Assembly (NCBI GenBank): GCA_016745215.1
Contig: CP050890.1
Coordinates: 3,100,001 to 3,164,000, forward strand
DNA: 64,000 bases
Direction of reading: 5' to 3'
Source: Thiohalocapsa sp. PB-PSB1
GTDB taxonomy: Bacteria; Pseudomonadota; Gammaproteobacteria; Chromatiales; Chromatiaceae
This document shows, one piece after another, positions 61,401-64,000 of this stretch. The number at the start of each line of letters is the position of its first letter. The first letter of the stretch is position 1. The position numbers and the translations under genes were made by a program. The notes under the pieces are model-generated. The model did no database searches, was not told the origin of the DNA, and saw only the letters and a program-made list of their open reading frames with translations.

Positions 61401-61954
61401 CGCAATAACTCGTCCGGCCCGAGCCCTTCGCCGCCAGGAAGTCCCGCGGGGGTTTGCAAAAATGTTTCGAACAGCATGGAAAAGATCAGGATGCCGGCCA
61501 GGATGGCGGAACTCGATGAGGCCTGCGCCCAGGCATTCGCCTTGGTCAATGCATCAATGCCCGCGAGTTCCTTGATGTAGCCGAATTTGGACGGCGAGTA
61601 AATGGCGCTCTGCAATGCCAGCAGAAAAGTCATTGCAAACGCGGGCCAAAACAGTCCGAGGTAGTAGCAGGCAGTGATCGCGAGGCTGATGCCGACCGCA
61701 ACCCAGGCGCTGATACGCATCACATGGTTTTTGGGCCAACGGTCGGCGAGATAGCCCGATGGCGTAAACAGCAGAATGAAAGGCAGCAGGATCAGCGCGT
61801 TGACAATGGCCGTGAGCCAGATCTGCTGAGGCCCGTCATAGGCTTTGAACAAGGTGTTCTGAATGATGATTTTATGCCCGAGATCGACGAAGGAGTTCAA
61901 AAACACCACAACCACAAAGGGCAGGAAACCGGAGATGCGGGTGAGTTTGGTCAT
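58475..61954 (-). CDS. aas: LplT-PlsC-acyl-ACP synthetase fusion (Aas-type phospholipid acyltransferase)
   Basis: 1159 residues. 1-430: major-facilitator transporter resembling LplT (FLPFVVVVFLNSFVDLGHKI, LLFTPSGYLADRWPKNHVMR). 450-640: PlsC acyltransferase with GNHISWLDWAMV (HxxxxD) and CLFPEGTLSKNAQLGEFKKG. 660-1159: AMP-forming acyl synthetase with AAILFSSGSEGAPKGIELTH, IYEGYGATETTPVASVN, WYKTGDKGHQDADGFLSIVD and GKTDFRAAK. It re-acylates lysophospholipids that the transporter flips inward. In E. coli lplT and aas are separate adjacent genes; the three-part fusion is common elsewhere. The start is MTKLTRISGF; upstream codons have no coding character. Confidence 0.93.
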   Translation of the reverse strand: MTKLTRISGFLPFVVVVFLNSFVDLGHKIIIQNTLFKAYDGPQQIWLTAIVNALILLPFILLFTPSGYLADRWPKNHVMRISAWVAVGISLAITACYYLGLFWPAFAMTFLLALQSAIYSPSKFGYIKELAGIDALTKANAWAQASSSSAILAGILIFSMLFETFLQTPAGLPGGEGLGPDELLRRIAPVGWFLVLGSLLELALAYQLPDKRQALDQMRFNWREYLGGRYLVHNLHAAWDNRVIWLSIIGLGVFWGISQVLLAAFPAYAKDSLGETSTVVIQGTMAFAGIGIIIGSALAGRISRDHVETGLIPFSALGITLVLFVLPGIGSAWLHALNFFALGVLAGIFIVPLNALIQFNAGERELGRVLAAKNFILNLIMLGALVITVASALAETGSRAIMIALGIVALVGALYTVWQLPQSLVRFFIARIIATRYRLQVIGLNNMPAQGGVLMLGNHISWLDWAMVQMASPRPVRFVMERVIYERWYLRWLLDFFGVVPISRGRSRHALEAVTELLNQGEVVCLFPEGTLSKNAQLGEFKKGFELAAKDAAGVILPFYLRGLWGSRFSNASDKLKESRRDGRARNVIIAFGTRLPIASPAERVKQAVFELSVSSWQEHVQTLPTLPSAWLSTAKRSVGTPVLFDSSGTALTNRKLITAVLLFAGAIRRRVPEQNLGILLPASSAGVIANLAGWVAGKTVVNLNYTATPEAIQAALDKAGVRNLITAERFTRKLKTRGIDAEALFAGARLHAMEEIGKGFGQLHRLLMLCTVVFLPATWLHGLFCRRLHPEDTAAILFSSGSEGAPKGIELTHRNILANVRQISDVLNTERDDLMLSNLPLFHAFGLTVTTCLPLLEGIPMVCHPDPTDALGSAKAIARWRATVLCSTSTFLRLYLRNRRLHPIMLESLRIVVAGAERLRPDVRDAFGLKFSKTIYEGYGATETTPVASVNVPDAIEIDNWKIQIGSKPGTVGMPLPGTSFRIVDPVTLRTLPNGEDGLILIGGVQVMKGYLEEPERTAEAVVELDGQRWYKTGDKGHQDADGFLSIVDRYSRFAKVGGEMLSLGAIEQQVRDVLELPDLELCAVNLPDQRKGERVLLLLEPGPTADEVRSRLIAADTNPLTIPSEILTVDAIPKLGSGKTDFRAAKRLASERSEGSG

Positions 61955-62311
61955 GGGTCGATCTGCTTCAGCCTTGGTCTGCGATGGCGTGTATTCTAAC
62001 CCGAATCCGCGCCGTCGCCGGCTGCGTAGCAATGCGTGGATCACCAATAGAGAAAGGCAGATGCAATCGATCGGAAAGTTAGATTTTATCCAGTGGACAA
62101 GCAGCGATATCTTTTTCCGATTTTCGGCTAAACAACGGCTTTGACCAAAGTTTCCCGATTTCTGAAAATCCCAAGGAGAGCGGCTACTTGGGGGTGGCAC
62201 ATTGATGCTGGTTTGCGCAGGCGCAAGCAAACCCAAATAATAATGCCCCTACCTGGCCCGCCACCCACCCAAGAATCAGATAACTTCAGTGGCTTCAATA
62301 AGGATACAATC

Positions 62312-63955
62312 ATGTCTATGACCAGCCTGACTTTGTCTACCGCCAGCGTGCTGGCGGCACCCCTCGTGCTGTGGCTCGCTGGCGCGGTGCCGCGTGCTGC
62401 CGCCCATCGTAACAGTGTCGCGATGGCCAAATTTGCCACCGCCACCGCCTGGAGCGCCTTTGCCCTGTCGCTGATAGCCTTGACGAGTTATGCAATGGGC
62501 CCCGGTTTTGGCAGCAATGCAACGCTGCAATTGCTCGTCATACCGCTGCCCTTCGATATTGGTAACTTCGCCATCGGCGTCTTCGTCAACGCCGTGACGG
62601 TGATCATGCTGACGTTGGTATCGTTGGTGGGAGCCGTGGTGGTGACCTACGCCCGCACCTATATTGCCGGCGACCCGGGTGAGGGTCGCTTCCATAAATG
62701 GTTATTGCTGACGTTGGCGGCGATTCTGACCGTCATTGTCGCGAGCAATCTTCTGATGTTTGCACTGGCCTGGGTATTGACCAGCCTGAACCTGCATCGG
62801 CTGCTGCTGTTTTACCCGGAGCGGCCGGCGGCGCAGTTGGCGGCGCACAAGAAATTCGTGTTCAGCCGCATCGGCGATGCGAGTCTGTTCCTCGCTGTCC
62901 TGTTCATCGGTGCCTCTGTGCACACGCTGGATTTCGAGACCCTCTTCCCGGCCATGGCCAACATCCAGGGTCCGCTGCCAGTGGCGCTCCAGAGCGCGGC
63001 CTGGCTGATTGCCTTGGCAGCCATTCTCAAGTGTGCCCAATTCCCGTTCCACGGCTGGTTGATCCAGGTGATGGAGGCGCCGACACCGGTCTCGGCATTG
63101 TTGCATGCGGGTATCGTCAATGCCGGCGCCTTTTTGGTGATCCGCATGAGCCCGGTGATGTCGGTGTCGGGGCCGGCGCTGGACGCGCTCGCCGTGGTGG
63201 GCCTGGTGACACTGGCAGTGGCCTCCCTGGTGATGCTGACGCAGACCAGTATCAAAGTCTCGCTGGCCTGGTCCACGTCGGCGCAGATGGGCTTCATGCT
63301 GCTGGAAGCGGGTCTCGGGCTGTACAGCCTGGCATTGCTGCACCTGGTGGCGCATTCGCTGTATAAGGCGCATGCTTTCCTCGCCTCGGGCAGCAGCGTG
63401 GACGGCTTCCGTTCACCTCCGCTCAGGTTCAAAGGCGGCGCGCCTGAGCCCTGGCATTGGCTGGTCGCCTTTCAGGGGGCGATTGTATTGGCATTGGTCG
63501 CCGGCTTTGTGTTCGGCATTGATCCAGCCGAGCAGCCGGCGCTGATTGTCACCGGCGCCATCGTCGCCATCGCCACCGCGCAACTGCTGCTTCAGGCTCT
63601 GGTGCTGGAGGACAATGCGAAATTGCTGGTTCGGGCCACTGTCATCGCCGCCTTCGTCTGCTTTGCATATTTCGGACTGCATGCGGCCTTCGAGCACGCA
63701 CTGATCGGCAGTGTACGGCCAATGGCGATGACGGGCGTTCTCGATGTTGGGCTGAGTATTGCGATCTTTATCGTGTTCATCGGGCTGATCACATTACAGC
63801 ACCTGTTCACCCGCATCCACAGCCCGTTGCGCCAGGCCATCCAGGTGCATCTTTACAACGGGTTGTATGTGGATGTGCTAGTGACGCGGCTGATCGTGCG
63901 CCTGTGGCCGATGCGCCGACCGGCGGCAACTGGCGCATCAACCGACGGCGCCTGA
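62312..63955 (+). CDS. dabB: DabB-like proton-conducting membrane protein (NDH-1 subunit L/5 family)
   Basis: 547 residues from the ATG preceded by AAGGAT. About 14 helices of the NuoL/MrpA type: AILTVIVASNLLMFALAWVL, the HxxxF..H region KCAQFPFHGWLIQVMEAPTP, VSALLHAGIVNAGAFLVIRM, and a Lys in HSLYKAHAFLASGS. It is shorter than NuoL (about 610) and lacks the long lateral helix. The LHRLLLFYPERPAAQLAAHK loop is typical of DabB, which pairs with DabA (DUF2309) for energy-coupled inorganic-carbon uptake. The partner gene would lie just beyond the window. An Mrp- or NDH-like role cannot be excluded. Confidence 0.82.
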   Translation: MSMTSLTLSTASVLAAPLVLWLAGAVPRAAAHRNSVAMAKFATATAWSAFALSLIALTSYAMGPGFGSNATLQLLVIPLPFDIGNFAIGVFVNAVTVIMLTLVSLVGAVVVTYARTYIAGDPGEGRFHKWLLLTLAAILTVIVASNLLMFALAWVLTSLNLHRLLLFYPERPAAQLAAHKKFVFSRIGDASLFLAVLFIGASVHTLDFETLFPAMANIQGPLPVALQSAAWLIALAAILKCAQFPFHGWLIQVMEAPTPVSALLHAGIVNAGAFLVIRMSPVMSVSGPALDALAVVGLVTLAVASLVMLTQTSIKVSLAWSTSAQMGFMLLEAGLGLYSLALLHLVAHSLYKAHAFLASGSSVDGFRSPPLRFKGGAPEPWHWLVAFQGAIVLALVAGFVFGIDPAEQPALIVTGAIVAIATAQLLLQALVLEDNAKLLVRATVIAAFVCFAYFGLHAAFEHALIGSVRPMAMTGVLDVGLSIAIFIVFIGLITLQHLFTRIHSPLRQAIQVHLYNGLYVDVLVTRLIVRLWPMRRPAATGASTDGA

Positions 63956-64000
63956 TCCAATGAGATAGACAACTGTCATTCCAGTATCATTCCAAAATAA

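Overview
The window reads as a chromosomal stretch of a GC-rich gammaproteobacterium. A purple sulfur bacterium or a close sulfur-oxidising relative (Chromatiales type) fits best. The basis is the ordinary gammaproteobacterial genes (sohB, thyA, glgC, zapE, a TgpA-type transglutaminase, an LplT-Aas fusion), a DabB-like inorganic-carbon uptake subunit at the right edge, an octaheme cytochrome c beside a molybdopterin enzyme, and a very heavy load of insertion sequences and short repeats. The taxon is an inference; no rRNA or tRNA gene is visible.

Layout. 1-2.4 kb: end of a PEBP-family gene and a tgpA-like gene. 2.4-4.05 kb: short repeats and a hicBA pair whose toxin gene is frameshifted. 4.06-6.77 kb: complete IS21-family element. 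6.9-22.3 kb: an integron-type gene-cassette array without a visible integrase (CALIN), read on the minus strand. It has twelve clear attC sites and one degenerate one. The cassettes carry toxin-antitoxin pairs, three PIN-domain genes each followed by a small partner, a Fic protein, a GIY-YIG protein, a SLATT-like membrane protein, a CoiA-like zinc protein and a putative Ca-binding protein. IS630, IS5 and IS91 elements and at least three MITE families have invaded the array, often with target-site duplications that can still be read. 23.2-31.5 kb: VWA-DnaJ-DUF2339 genes, a LysM coiled-coil protein, sohB, thyA and a small exported protein. 31.9-33.1 kb: glgC. 33.3-34.65 kb: a 180-bp tandem repeat array (7.5 units). 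34.7-46.1 kb: a giant hybrid PKS-NRPS followed by a phytoene-desaturase-like FAD oxidoreductase. 46.1-49 kb: IS remnants, an intact IS5-family element and nested MITEs. 49-54.6 kb: an uncharacterised protein and a molybdopterin oxidoreductase, divergent from an octaheme-TPR cytochrome. 54.8-62 kb: ydcF-like gene, lytic transglycosylase, zapE flanked on both sides by the same hairpin repeat, a lipoprotein and the LplT-PlsC-AAS fusion. 62.3-63.96 kb: dabB-like gene.

How the genes work together. The standout system is the PKS-NRPS/oxidoreductase pair. Its domain order is KS-AT-DH-KR-ACP-C-A-PCP-TE, its adenylation residues match the ornithine code at 8 of 10 positions, and its partner is a CrtI-like oxidase. 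Together these fit polycyclic tetramate macrolactam (PTM) biosynthesis, here in an unusually small form with one oxidoreductase and no visible alcohol dehydrogenase or hydroxylase, between a repeat array and IS remnants. The cassette array looks like a store of stabilisation and defence-type modules that is being taken apart by mobile elements: several cassettes can be rebuilt precisely by removing a MITE and one copy of its target duplication.
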